Shown here: positions 16,321 through 25,554 of the stretch, piece by piece | Layout of the letters: every line of letters begins with the position of its first letter | Position numbering within the stretch: the stretch's first letter is position 1 | NCBI GenBank assembly: GCA_964407695.1 | Contig: CAYOWQ010000001.1 | Coordinates: 620,001 to 684,000, forward strand | Length of the DNA: 64,000 nt | Reading direction: 5' to 3' | Source: CAYOWQ01 sp964407695 | GTDB lineage: Bacteria > Planctomycetota > Phycisphaerae > Phycisphaerales > SM1A02 | Notes under the pieces: model-generated | What the model was told of the DNA's origin: nothing | What the model saw: the letters and a program-made list of their open reading frames with translations, nothing else | The model's database searches: none | Program-made: the position numbers and the translations under genes

Positions 16321-17136
16321 ATGAGTGCGCTGGAGGCGAAGGTATCGGTGCTGGCGACGGAGCGCATTGTGGATGCGCTGAATACCGCCGTGGAGATCGA
16401 AGGGGGCGCCCAGGCGCGAGTGGCCTACCTGCTTCGACGGCTTCAGGATCTGCTCGGACGTCCGTCGAGATACGCGATCTGGATGTTGGAAGACCTTGAA
16501 CGCAAGCCTTCTCCGTTGATCCGCAGCCGAACTGTCGTTGACCCCGACCACGACGATGGGGCGCCGTTTGATCTCGCCATCGCGCAGCAGGCACTCGACG
16601 AGGCCGCTCCGCTTGCCACGACGCTGATCCAGCGGGCGCTCGACAATATCCGTTCCCCTCAGACGGTCCTGATGAGTGAGGCTGCAGACTCGGCATGCTT
16701 CGAATCGGTGCTCCGGAAGCGCTACCTGGCCCCGCTGAGGTGCGTGGACTGCCTGTTGTCGCTCTGGTCGGCCACCGAAAACCGGGCGGTCTTGCTGATT
16801 TGCCACCAGCACATCGAGGACCCGCCCTTTTCCGAATCCGAGAGAACCCTTGTTTCGCTCATGCTGCGGGCTGCTGCGCCGATGCTTGATCGGGAGATCT
16901 TTCGCCGCGAGGAATCCGAACTTGACGAGCCGCTCAGTCAGCGCGAGCGCGAGGTGCTGGCCATGTTGCTGGCGGGCGACAGCGAGAAGGAGATTGCATC
17001 GAGCCTGCACCGCAGTGTGCATACCGTCCACACCTTTGTGCAACGGCTCTATCGGCGGTTCAACGTCTCCAGCCGGGGCGAATTGATGGCACAGTTCATC
17101 GACCGCACCGTGATTGCCAACCTGCGCGACGGTTAG
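16321..17136 (+). CDS. LuxR-family transcriptional regulator
   Basis: A 271-residue regulator. Residues 1-200 form a helical and GAF-like sensing part without a conserved ligand motif. The C-terminal 65 residues are a LuxR-type helix-turn-helix (LSQREREVLAMLLAGDSEKE, IASSLHRSVHTVHTFVQRLY, RRFNVSSRGEL). There is no phosphoacceptor receiver domain, so it is not a classical response regulator. The ATG at 16321 is preferred because GGGAGG lies 7 bases upstream. It is convergent with the sulfatase gene, with a terminator between. Targets are unknown. Confidence 0.87.
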   Translation: MSALEAKVSVLATERIVDALNTAVEIEGGAQARVAYLLRRLQDLLGRPSRYAIWMLEDLERKPSPLIRSRTVVDPDHDDGAPFDLAIAQQALDEAAPLATTLIQRALDNIRSPQTVLMSEAADSACFESVLRKRYLAPLRCVDCLLSLWSATENRAVLLICHQHIEDPPFSESERTLVSLMLRAAAPMLDREIFRREESELDEPLSQREREVLAMLLAGDSEKEIASSLHRSVHTVHTFVQRLYRRFNVSSRGELMAQFIDRTVIANLRDG

Positions 17137-17167
17137 GATGTTCGCGGTTGCGATACATCGCCCGGAA

Positions 17168-17207
17168 TGAAAAAAGAGCCCCCGCACGCGATCGTGCGAG
17201 GGCTCTT
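17168..17207 (-). terminator. Rho-independent terminator of the sulfatase gene
   Basis: AAGAGCCC pairs with GGGCTCTT, with an inner CGCACG/CGTGCG stem and one bulged mismatch. On the minus strand TTTTTTCATT follows. It lies 14 bases after the sulfatase stop at 17221. Confidence 0.92.
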
Positions 17208-17220
17208 GAGTTCGACGGGA

Positions 17221-18819
17221 TCACTTGCCGCTGGCGGCGTTCTCGATGGATTTCTGGATCTTCTCGAGATTGAACGAACCGGGGGTCTGGCTGGGCGGAT
17301 AATCCGCCATCGTCTTGAGGAACTGGCCGCAGAACTGCTGCATCGGCACGATGATGAACGGATGGTCGAGGAACCAGTCGTTGTAGGTGTTGGCGTTGTG
17401 CTGCGCCTTCTCAAACGGGTCGCGACGCAGGTTGAAGAGCAGCGGCACGCGCAGCTCGGTGAACGGTTCGCGCCAGACTTCAAAGGCCACGCCGCGGTTT
17501 TCGAGGAACACCGCCTTCCAGTCCTCGTAGCGCAGGGCCACGATCTGGCCGTCGTCGTTCACATACATGAACTCGTGACGGGGCGAATCCTTGGCCTTGC
17601 CTGAGAGATAGTCGAGCTGGTTGTAGCCGTCGATGTAGTTCTTGTACTTGCGGCCGTTCAGATCGACGCCGTTCTTGAGCTTCTCCTTGATATCCGGCGC
17701 GCCGGCGGCGGCGGCGAAAGTGGGCAGCCAGTCTTCATGGGCCACGATGCCGTTCAAGGTGACGCCCTTCTGGAAATGGCCGGGCCAGCGGGCGAACGCG
17801 GGCACGCGATAGGCGCCTTCCCAGTTGGAGTTCTTCTCCGACCGGAACGGAGTGGTTCCCGCGTCGGGCCACGTGTTGTAGTGGGGGCCGTTATCGGTGG
17901 AATAGAGCACGATGGTGTTGTCGGCCACGCCCAGATCGTCGAGCAGCTTCAGCAGTTCACCGACATTCATGTCGTGTTCAACCATGCCGTCGGCGTACTC
18001 ATCGGAGCGGGGCCCGGCGAGGTTCTTGTGGCTCTCGCGAACGTGGGTGCGGAAGTGCATGCGCGTGCCGTTCCACCAGCAGAACCACGGCTCGCCCGTC
18101 TTGTTCATGCGGGTGATGAAGTCCTTGGCCGCGGCGACGGTCTCATCATCGATCGTCTCCATGCGCTTCTTGGTCAGCGGGCCGGTGTCTTCGATCTTCT
18201 GGCCGCCCTTGCCGTCGGCCCAGCAGTGAAGCACGCCGCGCGGCCCGTAGGTCTCGAGGAAGGTCTTGCCGTTGGGCATCTTCATATCGCGGGGGTAGTC
18301 GCGATTCTCGGGTTCCTCTTCGGCGTTCAGGTGATAGAGATTGCCGAGGAATTCGTCGAAGCCGTGCATGGTGGGCAGGTGCTCATCGCGGTCGCCTTGG
18401 TGATTCTTGCCGAATTGACCGGTGTGATAGCCCTGGCTCTTCAGCACCGTGGCCATCGTCACGTCGGTCTTCTGCCAGCCTTCCTTCGCGCCGGGCAGGC
18501 CGACCTTGGTCATGCCCGTGCGCACCGGCACGTTGCCGCCGATGAACGCGGCCCGGCCCGCCGTGCACGACTGCTGACCGTAGTAGTCGGTAAACGCCAC
18601 GCCTTCATTGGCGATGCGATCGATGTTCGGCGTCATGTAGCCCATCATGCCGCGGTTGTTGTGGCTGATGTTCCAGGTGCCGATGTCATCGCCCCAGATC
18701 ACGAGAATGTTGGGTTTCTTGTCTGCGTTCTGCGCCTGTGAAGTTGACGTGAGGCTCGACGCGGCAATGACGCCGACCGCCGCCACAACGATGCCTCGTT
18801 TGATTGCGTTCCACCACAT
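17221..18819 (-). CDS. Exported arylsulfatase-type sulfatase
   Basis: A 532-residue exported enzyme. Signal peptide: IKRGIVVAAVGVIAASSLTS, ending near SQAQ. Metal-binding Asp residues lie in LVIWGDDIGTWN. The sulfatase signature SCTAGRAAFIGG has the C-x-A-x-R form whose Cys is converted to formylglycine by a maturase; none is in this window. Further family motifs are GYHTGQFGKNHQGD and NTIVLYSTDNGPHY. It hydrolyses sulfate esters, plausibly from marine or algal polysaccharides (inference). AAGGAG before the ATG at 18819 fixes the start. It is divergent from a LysR-type gene, which may regulate it. Confidence 0.95.
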   Translation of the reverse strand: MWWNAIKRGIVVAAVGVIAASSLTSTSQAQNADKKPNILVIWGDDIGTWNISHNNRGMMGYMTPNIDRIANEGVAFTDYYGQQSCTAGRAAFIGGNVPVRTGMTKVGLPGAKEGWQKTDVTMATVLKSQGYHTGQFGKNHQGDRDEHLPTMHGFDEFLGNLYHLNAEEEPENRDYPRDMKMPNGKTFLETYGPRGVLHCWADGKGGQKIEDTGPLTKKRMETIDDETVAAAKDFITRMNKTGEPWFCWWNGTRMHFRTHVRESHKNLAGPRSDEYADGMVEHDMNVGELLKLLDDLGVADNTIVLYSTDNGPHYNTWPDAGTTPFRSEKNSNWEGAYRVPAFARWPGHFQKGVTLNGIVAHEDWLPTFAAAAGAPDIKEKLKNGVDLNGRKYKNYIDGYNQLDYLSGKAKDSPRHEFMYVNDDGQIVALRYEDWKAVFLENRGVAFEVWREPFTELRVPLLFNLRRDPFEKAQHNANTYNDWFLDHPFIIVPMQQFCGQFLKTMADYPPSQTPGSFNLEKIQKSIENAASGK

Positions 18820-18944
18820 GATGTGATCTCCTTGCCGGACTCCGTAGGAATGTGTCTGTAAAGAACCGGTTAAACCGATATCAAGATGACACACCACGAT
18901 ACCTTGGGAAGGCACCTTGGCAACCTCCGATCACATCCGGTTGT

Positions 18945-18961
18945 GATAAGATTTTCTTATC
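18945..18961. promoter_or_regulatory. LysR-type operator candidate, perfect dyad with T-N11-A
   Basis: GATAAGATTTTCTTATC is a perfect 7-bp inverted repeat around TTT and contains T-N11-A (18947-18959), the classical LysR-family box. It ends at the base before the GTG start of the LysR gene and lies 126 bases upstream of the divergent sulfatase gene. Autoregulation and control of the sulfatase are inferred from this placement. Confidence 0.7.
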
Positions 18962-19885
18962 GTGGCCAATCCGCAATTCCTGCGCTATCTGGTTGCCCTC
19001 ACTGAACACGGCCATTTTTCCCGCGCTGCCCGCTCGCTCGGCATCACGCAGCCTGCGTTGACCCTTGGAATCAAGAAGCTTGAACAAGAACTGGGTGTTC
19101 GTCTCTTTGATCGTGCGAGGGGTTCGGTCACCCTGACGGCGTTCGGCAGCGCCACGCTCCTGCATGCCCAGCGCCTGCTCGAAGGCAACGCCAAACTGCG
19201 GCATGAGATCGACATGCTGAAGGGAATGCAGGCGGGCGACCTTGTGGTGGCTGCGGGAACTTTTGCCGCCGACATCTCCGGCCATGCCGCGATGGGTCGC
19301 CTTTCCCAGCGCTTTCCCGCGATTCGATGCCGGATCATGCTGCGGGAATGGAAGGAGTGTGTGTCCGTGGTTCTGGAGGGCGGTGCCGATCTGGCGCTGG
19401 CCGAGATCAGTGCCGCTGAACACGAGCCTCGGCTGGTGACGGAGTTGATTGGAACGCATCGAGGGCAGTTCTTCTGCCGCACCGGTCACCCGCTCGCGCG
19501 GCGCAAGAAGGTTGCAGTGCGCGACGTCATTGCGTATCCGTGGGCACTGGTGACGTTGCCCTCGCGAATGGCAGTCGCCCTCGCGACGGCAAACCTTCGG
19601 GCGGGTTCATTTGATCGGCGGAGGGAGGAGTTCATTCCATCCATCCGCGTGGATACCTTGGCCGGGGCTCAAGAGGTGGTGAGGAAGAGTGATGCCATCA
19701 GCGCTGCCCCCCTGGGCATGATCCGTGAGGACATTCGCCGCCGCAGGCTTGCGCTCATTCGCTGCTATCCTCCCTGGTTAAGGCTCAATTATGGATTCAT
19801 CTACCCGCGAGATCGAACACTTTCACCGGCCGCACGCGCCTTTATCGAGGAAGTGCGAGGGGTCGAGTCTCAATTGGACTGGTAG
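18962..19885 (+). CDS. LysR-family transcriptional regulator
   Basis: A 307-residue regulator. An N-terminal winged helix-turn-helix (FLRYLVALTEHGHFSRAARS, LGITQPALTLGIKKLEQELG, VRLFDRARGSVTLTAFG) is followed by a periplasmic-binding-protein-like effector domain (residues about 90-300, LVVAAGTFAADISGHAAMG). It starts with GTG at 18962, fixed because homology begins at NPQFLRYLVAL. The gene lies divergent from the sulfatase, the usual LysR arrangement. No ribosome-binding site is visible because the palindrome occupies that position. Confidence 0.92.
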   Translation: MANPQFLRYLVALTEHGHFSRAARSLGITQPALTLGIKKLEQELGVRLFDRARGSVTLTAFGSATLLHAQRLLEGNAKLRHEIDMLKGMQAGDLVVAAGTFAADISGHAAMGRLSQRFPAIRCRIMLREWKECVSVVLEGGADLALAEISAAEHEPRLVTELIGTHRGQFFCRTGHPLARRKKVAVRDVIAYPWALVTLPSRMAVALATANLRAGSFDRRREEFIPSIRVDTLAGAQEVVRKSDAISAAPLGMIREDIRRRRLALIRCYPPWLRLNYGFIYPRDRTLSPAARAFIEEVRGVESQLDW

Positions 19886-19959
19886 CGATGAACGCCGAGT
19901 CGCCGTGCGCTCGGCTCGGGGCGGTAATCACCCATTCAACGTACGAAAGGAGCGACGAC

Positions 19960-20445
19960 ATGGCCACCAACGGTATTGTCCAATGGAGCGGAACGCTCGG
20001 CCTGCTGCTGGGAGGGTGTGCCTCAATTCCCGCGGCACATCAGCCGGCCGCAATGATTGAGTCTTCTTCACTCGGCGCGTTTTCGGTGAGTCTTGCCGTC
20101 GCCGACCTGCAGGCGTCGAAGGCGTTCTACGAAAAGCTCGGGTTTGCAGAAGTGGGCGGCAACGCAGCCCAGAACTGGCTGATCATGCGCAACGGCCAGA
20201 CCACCATCGGACTCTTCCACGGCATGTTCGAGAAGAACATTCTGACGTTCAATCCCGGCTGGTCGAGCGAAGCGCAGCGTTTGGCGCGATTCGAGGATAT
20301 TCGCAGCATTCAACATCGCCTGCAATCATCAGGCCTCAGTCTCATCTCCGAAGCAGACACGCAATCGACGGGCCCGACAAGCCTGATGCTGGCCGACCCG
20401 GACGGGAATCTGATTCTTCTCGATCAACACGTGGCAGCGCCCTGA
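19960..20445 (+). CDS. VOC/glyoxalase-family lipoprotein
   Basis: A 161-residue protein. A short hydrophobic N-terminus ends in LGLLLGGCAS, a possible lipobox, followed by one vicinal-oxygen-chelate domain (FSVSLAVADLQASKAFYEKL, LMLADPDGNLILLD). Members include glyoxalases, dioxygenases and resistance proteins; an exported lipoprotein form is less usual. GAAAGGAGC before the ATG at 19960 sets the start. It is convergent with the msrQ fusion, whose stop is only 3 bases away. The signal peptide lacks the usual basic residues, so lipidation is uncertain. Confidence 0.8.
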   Translation: MATNGIVQWSGTLGLLLGGCASIPAAHQPAAMIESSSLGAFSVSLAVADLQASKAFYEKLGFAEVGGNAAQNWLIMRNGQTTIGLFHGMFEKNILTFNPGWSSEAQRLARFEDIRSIQHRLQSSGLSLISEADTQSTGPTSLMLADPDGNLILLDQHVAAP

Positions 20446-20448
20446 ATC

Positions 20449-22203
20449 TCACGCGTCAATCGACACGGGCCCCAGGGGAATCGCCTGGCACGTGAGAATG
20501 ACATTGTTCTTCCGGTCGGACGCAGTGAGGCCATCCTCGACCTCCATCGTCACTTGGCCGGAGAGAAGTCGCTTTCGGCAGGTGCCGCAAATGCCCGACC
20601 GGCATTCGAAATCGATCGCCACATCACATTCCTCCGCGATCTCCAGGACCGTGAGGCTGTCCTTTGCTGTCACCGTGCGGCCGGACGATGCAAAGTGAAT
20701 CGTTGCTCCATTCGCGCCGGTCGATAAGGCCACCGCCGAGGCATCCTGATCTGAATCCGCCGCAGCCATCTCCTCGTCGTGATGGCGCGCAGCCTCATTG
20801 TCGGATGTTTCGGCCGCGGGCCGGGTGAAGGCCTCAACGCGAATCCGCTCCTCGGCGACGCCCAGCGATTTCAGAAGTTCCCGCATCGCCGTCATCATCG
20901 GATCGGGGCCACAGATGTGATAGAGCTGCGTCTCAAGTGCCGGAACGTGCTGTCTGAGGAGGTCTGCGGAAATGCGACCGGCAACCGAGCCTCGCGCGGG
21001 ATCGCACTGCTGCGAGCACACCGCCACCACGCTCAGATTCGCATGCCGTCGTCGGAGATACGCCAGCTCTTCCTCAAAGATGCGGTCATCGTCGGTGCGT
21101 ACGCTGTGGATCAGCCGGATCGGCCCGGTCCACCCGATGTCGGTGAGATATCGAATGACCGACATCAGCGGCGTGATTCCCACACCGCCGCCGAGCAGCA
21201 CGATGCCCTGGGCCTGCGTGCCATTGAAGGTGAATGACCCTGCCGGCGCTGAGAGTGTGATCAGGTCACCTTCGCGAACTCGATCGTGAAGAAACCTCGA
21301 CGCCTCGCCCTGATCCTCACGCTTGACGGTGATCTCGCAATAACCCTGACGCGAAGGCGACGACGCGATCGTGTAGGACCGACGCACGGTCTTCCCATCA
21401 ACCTCAAGGGCGAGATTCAGATACTGACCCGGTTGATGCTCAAACGGCAGGAGACCGCCGACCGGATTCACGAATCGAAACGTTTTGACCTGCGGTGTTT
21501 CCTGGAAGATCCTTGCCACCTTCAGCGTTCCCGACCAGAATTTCCTGCGCCCCGGCGACGTTGGTTGCACGGCTCTTGGCATCGTGCCTGGACTCGCTTT
21601 TCGCACTGACCGCTGACTGACAAACGACAGGCCGCGATATCCCAGAAGCACACCGATGACCGACGCGAAGGCGATGGGTAGCTGCACGTCCGCCTTGACC
21701 AGCAGGTAGTAGTGAATCGCACCCGCGATGGCCGCCACATAGGCCAGCCGATGAAGCAGATGCCACTTCTTGGACCCCAGCCACTTCACCATGCCGTTCG
21801 TCGATGTCACGGCCAAAGGGACCATCACGGCAAGCCCCAGTGTGCCGATCATGAGATACACACGACTTGCGATTTCCGAAAGCGTGCTGCTCACACTCAG
21901 CGAGCGGTCGAAGATGAAGTAGATCGAGAAATGACACAGGGCGTAAAAGAACGCATAGAGGCCAAGCGCCCGCCGGAAGTTGAGAAGCCAATTCCAGCCG
22001 GTCAGCTTCCGCAGCGGTGTCACCAGCAGTGAAAGCGGCAGGAAGATGAGCGTCATCATCCCGGTGGTGCGAATGGCGAAGTTCACCGGGTTGGCGCCAA
22101 GCTGCCCGCGAATGGCGTCCCAAAGCAGCATCGCCAACGGAACTGCCCCGTTCAGGATGATGAGGAACTTCGCAAAGCGGATTTCGTTCTTGTCGGGTTG
22201 CAT
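20449..22203 (-). CDS. msrQ: MsrQ-like heme membrane subunit fused to FAD/NAD(P)H reductase and 2Fe-2S ferredoxin
   Basis: A 584-residue protein. Residues 1-205 are an MsrQ/YedZ-type ferric-reductase membrane domain with about six helices and candidate heme His residues in FFYALCHFSIYF and WHLLHRLAYVAAIAGAIHYY. Residues about 225-460 are a ferredoxin-NADP reductase module with FAD motif RRSYTIASS and nucleotide motif GGGVGITPLMS. The C-terminal 90 residues are a plant-type 2Fe-2S ferredoxin (CRSGICGTC, then LTCQA). In E. coli MsrQ passes electrons to MsrP from quinones or Fre; here the electron donor appears built in. It follows msrP by 4 bases and should form an operon with it. Confidence 0.92.
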   Translation of the reverse strand: MQPDKNEIRFAKFLIILNGAVPLAMLLWDAIRGQLGANPVNFAIRTTGMMTLIFLPLSLLVTPLRKLTGWNWLLNFRRALGLYAFFYALCHFSIYFIFDRSLSVSSTLSEIASRVYLMIGTLGLAVMVPLAVTSTNGMVKWLGSKKWHLLHRLAYVAAIAGAIHYYLLVKADVQLPIAFASVIGVLLGYRGLSFVSQRSVRKASPGTMPRAVQPTSPGRRKFWSGTLKVARIFQETPQVKTFRFVNPVGGLLPFEHQPGQYLNLALEVDGKTVRRSYTIASSPSRQGYCEITVKREDQGEASRFLHDRVREGDLITLSAPAGSFTFNGTQAQGIVLLGGGVGITPLMSVIRYLTDIGWTGPIRLIHSVRTDDDRIFEEELAYLRRRHANLSVVAVCSQQCDPARGSVAGRISADLLRQHVPALETQLYHICGPDPMMTAMRELLKSLGVAEERIRVEAFTRPAAETSDNEAARHHDEEMAAADSDQDASAVALSTGANGATIHFASSGRTVTAKDSLTVLEIAEECDVAIDFECRSGICGTCRKRLLSGQVTMEVEDGLTASDRKNNVILTCQAIPLGPVSIDA

Positions 22204-22207
22204 GGCG

Positions 22208-23182
22208 TCAGAAATTCACCGCGAGGTCCATGCCGGAATAGAGCGACGCCACCTGTTCGGCGTAGCCGTTAAACATCAGCGTCGGTCGGCGGCCGCTTTC
22301 GCCCAGTCGCTGCTCCGTGGCCTGACTCCAGCGGGGATGGTCAACCTGCGGATTGACATTGGCATAGAACCCGTACTCACCCGGGGCCTGAATGTTCCAC
22401 GTGGTCGGCGGCTGCGTATCCACCAGCGTGATCTTCACGATCGACTTGATCCCCTTGAAGCCATACTTCCATGGAATGATCATGCGAAACGGAGCGCCAT
22501 TCTGCGGAGGAAGCTGCTTGCCATACAGCCCGCTGGTCAGCAACGCCAGGGGGTGCATGGCTTCGTCCATCCGCAGGCCTTCGACATAGGGCCAATCGAG
22601 CACCGCTCGTTTCTGACCCGGCATTCGCTCCGAATCATGCAGCGTCTCAAAAGCCACGTATTTCGCTGAGCCCATCGGGTCCACCTTCGCCAGAAGTCTG
22701 CTGAACGAAAAGCCTGCCCATGGAACCACCATCGACCACGCCTCCACGCAGCGCATCCGATACACGCGCTCCTCGGGGGGGCTGATCTTCAGAATGTCGT
22801 CAATGCCGAATTCCCGCGGCGTGTGCACCATCCCGCCCACCGAGATGCGCCAGTCGCCCGGTGCAAAATGCTCCGCAGCCGCCGCCACCCCTTCCTTGTC
22901 GGTCGTGAACTCATAGAAGTTGTTGTAGTGCATGACCGACTCCATCGGCGTCATCGGTTCGTCGACCCGGAAACCACTGTTCGGATCGCTGTCCGCCTTC
23001 ACCACATTGTCGAGGTCGCCGGTCTCAGCTCCACCTCCCGACACCCGGTTCAGGAGTCGGTACGCCGCACCGGTCGCCACCAGCGACGTTGCGGCCACGC
23101 CGGCCTGAATGAACCGGCGTCGATTCAGAAAGACGTGCTCCGGGGTGATCTCACTGGATGGAATACGGTCAATGTCAGCCAT
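22208..23182 (-). CDS. msrP: Protein-methionine-sulfoxide reductase catalytic subunit MsrP
   Basis: A 324-residue molybdopterin enzyme that repairs oxidised methionines in periplasmic proteins. It has a twin-arginine signal (NRRRFIQAGVAATSLVATGA), so it is exported folded. The molybdenum-ligating Cys lies in YRMRCVEAWSMVVPW. Other family segments are MTPMESVMHYNNFYEF, RMIIPWKYGFKGIKSIVKI and HPRWSQATEQ. Length matches E. coli MsrP (334 residues). It is followed 4 bases later by the MsrQ fusion, its predicted electron donor. An upstream region of about 170 bases should hold the promoter. Confidence 0.95.
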   Translation of the reverse strand: MADIDRIPSSEITPEHVFLNRRRFIQAGVAATSLVATGAAYRLLNRVSGGGAETGDLDNVVKADSDPNSGFRVDEPMTPMESVMHYNNFYEFTTDKEGVAAAAEHFAPGDWRISVGGMVHTPREFGIDDILKISPPEERVYRMRCVEAWSMVVPWAGFSFSRLLAKVDPMGSAKYVAFETLHDSERMPGQKRAVLDWPYVEGLRMDEAMHPLALLTSGLYGKQLPPQNGAPFRMIIPWKYGFKGIKSIVKITLVDTQPPTTWNIQAPGEYGFYANVNPQVDHPRWSQATEQRLGESGRRPTLMFNGYAEQVASLYSGMDLAVNF

Positions 23183-23353
23183 CGCAGGTCTCTCGGGATT
23201 GGCGCCCCATAATTCGATTCAATTCAACAGGATTTCAAAGCGGATCGACACTGGAATCTTTGAGGGCCATCCGGGTGATTGGTTACACCGTACGTGCAAG
23301 ATATCGGCGCAATCGCATCCGCCGAACCGCCTGTCGATGGATTCAAGTCCAGC

Positions 23354-24406
23354 TCAGGAACATTGACCTATGAGGTGACGGCAGTGTTTCGCTGCCTCTG
23401 CCTGTCTGGTCAGCTCGGCGACATACATGAATCCAACAACAAGAGCCCAGATCGCGAACACAAATGAGGCCAGACTGACAGCACACATGGTGGAGAACAC
23501 CACCATCAGGAGTGCTCCGGCTGCAGCGCCGGGCGTCGGGGTGATCATTCCAACTCCCGTCAGGGCCATCATCGCGAGTAATGCAAGGAAACTGAGTCCG
23601 GCCGCGCTGCAATACCCCCACATTACAATGGTTGTTTGCCGGACCAGGGACTCCTTGGGAATCAAGGTCGCCAAACTACGAAGGCGAACTCCCAAGGCAA
23701 GAAACACCACTATTCCAAGGGCAGTCGACACCAGTGTGAGAAGTATCGCAGGAATGTTGGTGGGCATCGGCGTTCGCATCATGGCTCCGGATAGCGGTGA
23801 GGCCAGCCATCCGGCCACCCACACGGCCGGCGGCAACCATCGCAGGATCACGCGCGCAGAAATCCCCTCCCGAAGGTTTGACTCTGCGGGATTCCTCTCT
23901 GATAGAAGCCAATACCCGATGAGACTCAAGATTCCAAGAAGTTGCCCGCCGATCGCGACCAGGTAGATGCCCGGTCCGTTCGGCCCCATGATAGCAATGA
24001 CGATCGTCGAGCTTCCAATAACAACAGCCACCGAAATGATCGATCCCCAGATCAGGAGTCTCATGCCCAGCGCCAGCCGCCGCACCCATTCCGGATCGGC
24101 AAATCGCAGGAATCGCATCCCGATGCTTGCACGAATGGGCGTGCCGCACTCGGGACACGAATTGTGCACCAACAGGCCATACAGCGGATACCCGCAACTG
24201 GTGCAAGTCATTGCCGATGTAATCCGTCCGGTCGGATCAACGCCCGCCGAGCCCGACCAATTGGCCGCAACAGCCGAAGCCTCGGCGGATTCCGTCGTCT
24301 GCCTTGGCACGACTTGAAATGGGGCCGGCGTCACCTCGGGAAGACCCGGCTCAGCGCCATTCTCAGCCCACGCGCTCTTGCTGTCGCCGGTCGCCATGCG
24401 GCTCAT
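23354..24406 (-). CDS. Zinc-ribbon multi-pass membrane protein
   Basis: A 350-residue protein. About 65 polar residues precede a zinc ribbon (CTSCGYPLYGLLVHNSCPEC), then seven or so hydrophobic segments (RLLIWGSIISVAVVIGSSTI, GIYLVAIGGQLLGILSLIGY and others). The CxxCGYxLxGL ribbon attached to membrane helices is common among uncharacterised planctomycete proteins. Function is unknown. A second ATG three codons in (24397) may be the true start. It is divergent from the DUF4136 lipoprotein. Confidence 0.8.
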   Translation of the reverse strand: MSRMATGDSKSAWAENGAEPGLPEVTPAPFQVVPRQTTESAEASAVAANWSGSAGVDPTGRITSAMTCTSCGYPLYGLLVHNSCPECGTPIRASIGMRFLRFADPEWVRRLALGMRLLIWGSIISVAVVIGSSTIVIAIMGPNGPGIYLVAIGGQLLGILSLIGYWLLSERNPAESNLREGISARVILRWLPPAVWVAGWLASPLSGAMMRTPMPTNIPAILLTLVSTALGIVVFLALGVRLRSLATLIPKESLVRQTTIVMWGYCSAAGLSFLALLAMMALTGVGMITPTPGAAAGALLMVVFSTMCAVSLASFVFAIWALVVGFMYVAELTRQAEAAKHCRHLIGQCS

Positions 24407-24581
24407 CGTACAGGGCGAGGAATCAACTTGCGATGGCGAGTTGACGGGTGCGACCAGCGTCTGCCGGTTCGTCCTCGCGACCCTGCAGCATGGCCCGGCT
24501 AGAGTTCCTCATCCTTGGGCTGTTAACCGGGGTCCGCTGTATCCGTTCACCCTCCGGAATCACCTTCGAGTCAGAGTCTCC

Positions 24582-25334
24582 ATGCTTCGACCATTGATTC
24601 TCTCCACCGTCGTGATTCTCGCCTTTTCTGTCGGGTGTGCTGACATCACGGTCACCTCCGACCACTCCGACATGCTGGCTGTGGGCAGCCTCTCCACCTA
24701 CGCCTGGGCCGATGAACTACTTGCCGCCGAGGAGGCTGAGGCGGAATCGGGTGCGTCAACCGAATCAGGGGATGCGGGACTCGCCACGATGGAACCTGTC
24801 GACGACGTTGCTGCAATTGATTCAGGTGAGTCTCCGGCTGAAGAGGCCGCCGACCTATTGTCCGCCTCAGATTCGTCGATCGGCACCCTGAAACCAGTCG
24901 TTGCCCAGACCCAGGCCGACAACCTCAACGCTGCTCCTGTTGCCGCCTCGCTTGATGAAGAAACCCATAGCGCCCTTCGTGTTGCCATCGATGCGGCCAT
25001 GGTCCAGCGCGGATTCCGCCATGTGGCTCCCGCCGATGCCGATTTCCTCCTCCGGGTCGACACGGCCACCGCCTTCCGCACCGAGCATCACGATCCCTAC
25101 TATTCGCACTACGAGATCGAGGGATTTGAAGATGGCATCGTCACCATCGACTTCGTCAATCCCGAGACCGACGACCTCCTTTGGCGCGGATCTGGCAAAG
25201 CCCCGCTGCGTTCCATCGGCGGCGACAGCGCCCTCCGCCATCGCGACAAGACGAAGCCACTGCCCGGTCGCCGCGTCTGGCCTATCCAGTCCCTCGCCCG
25301 CGGAATCGTTGCCGGTGCGCCCTCGCCGCGCTGA
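24582..25334 (+). CDS. DUF4136-like lipoprotein
   Basis: A 250-residue protein with lipoprotein signal LILSTVVILAFSVGC, whose Cys would be lipidated. After an acidic Ala/Glu/Ser-rich stretch (residues about 45-115), the C-terminal half matches DUF4136 (ALRVAIDAAMVQRGFRHVAP, ADADFLLRVDTAT, GIVTIDFVNPETDDLLWRG). Such lipoproteins are thought to sit at the periplasmic face of the outer membrane; their function is unknown. The acidic insert is unusual. The ATG at 24582 begins the signal peptide MLRPLIL. Confidence 0.8.
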   Translation: MLRPLILSTVVILAFSVGCADITVTSDHSDMLAVGSLSTYAWADELLAAEEAEAESGASTESGDAGLATMEPVDDVAAIDSGESPAEEAADLLSASDSSIGTLKPVVAQTQADNLNAAPVAASLDEETHSALRVAIDAAMVQRGFRHVAPADADFLLRVDTATAFRTEHHDPYYSHYEIEGFEDGIVTIDFVNPETDDLLWRGSGKAPLRSIGGDSALRHRDKTKPLPGRRVWPIQSLARGIVAGAPSPR

Positions 25335-25479
25335 GTCGAGACTCGCTTTGAAGACCATTGTGGAGACACCCGCACGATCAATGCGCCATCCATGGCCATG
25401 GATCGTTCGACAATGGTTCTCCGGATTCTGATTTTCCGAACCGGCCACATGGCCCATCGCTGGCCGGTTCTCAGGGAAT

Positions 25480-25506
25480 AAAAAGCCCCGCTCAATTGAG
25501 CGGGGC
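25480..25506 (-). terminator. Rho-independent terminator of the Cys-rich dockerin gene
   Basis: A perfect 22-bp palindrome at 25485-25506 (GCCCCGCTCAA and its complement TTGAGCGGGGC) is followed on the minus strand by TTTTTATT. It lies about 50 bases after the stop codon of the minus-strand gene at 25555 and may also help stop the convergent lipoprotein transcript. Confidence 0.92.
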
Positions 25507-25554
25507 GGGAGATCTGCCGTCTGTGAATGAATCTGTCCGGTGAATCCGGCTCGG

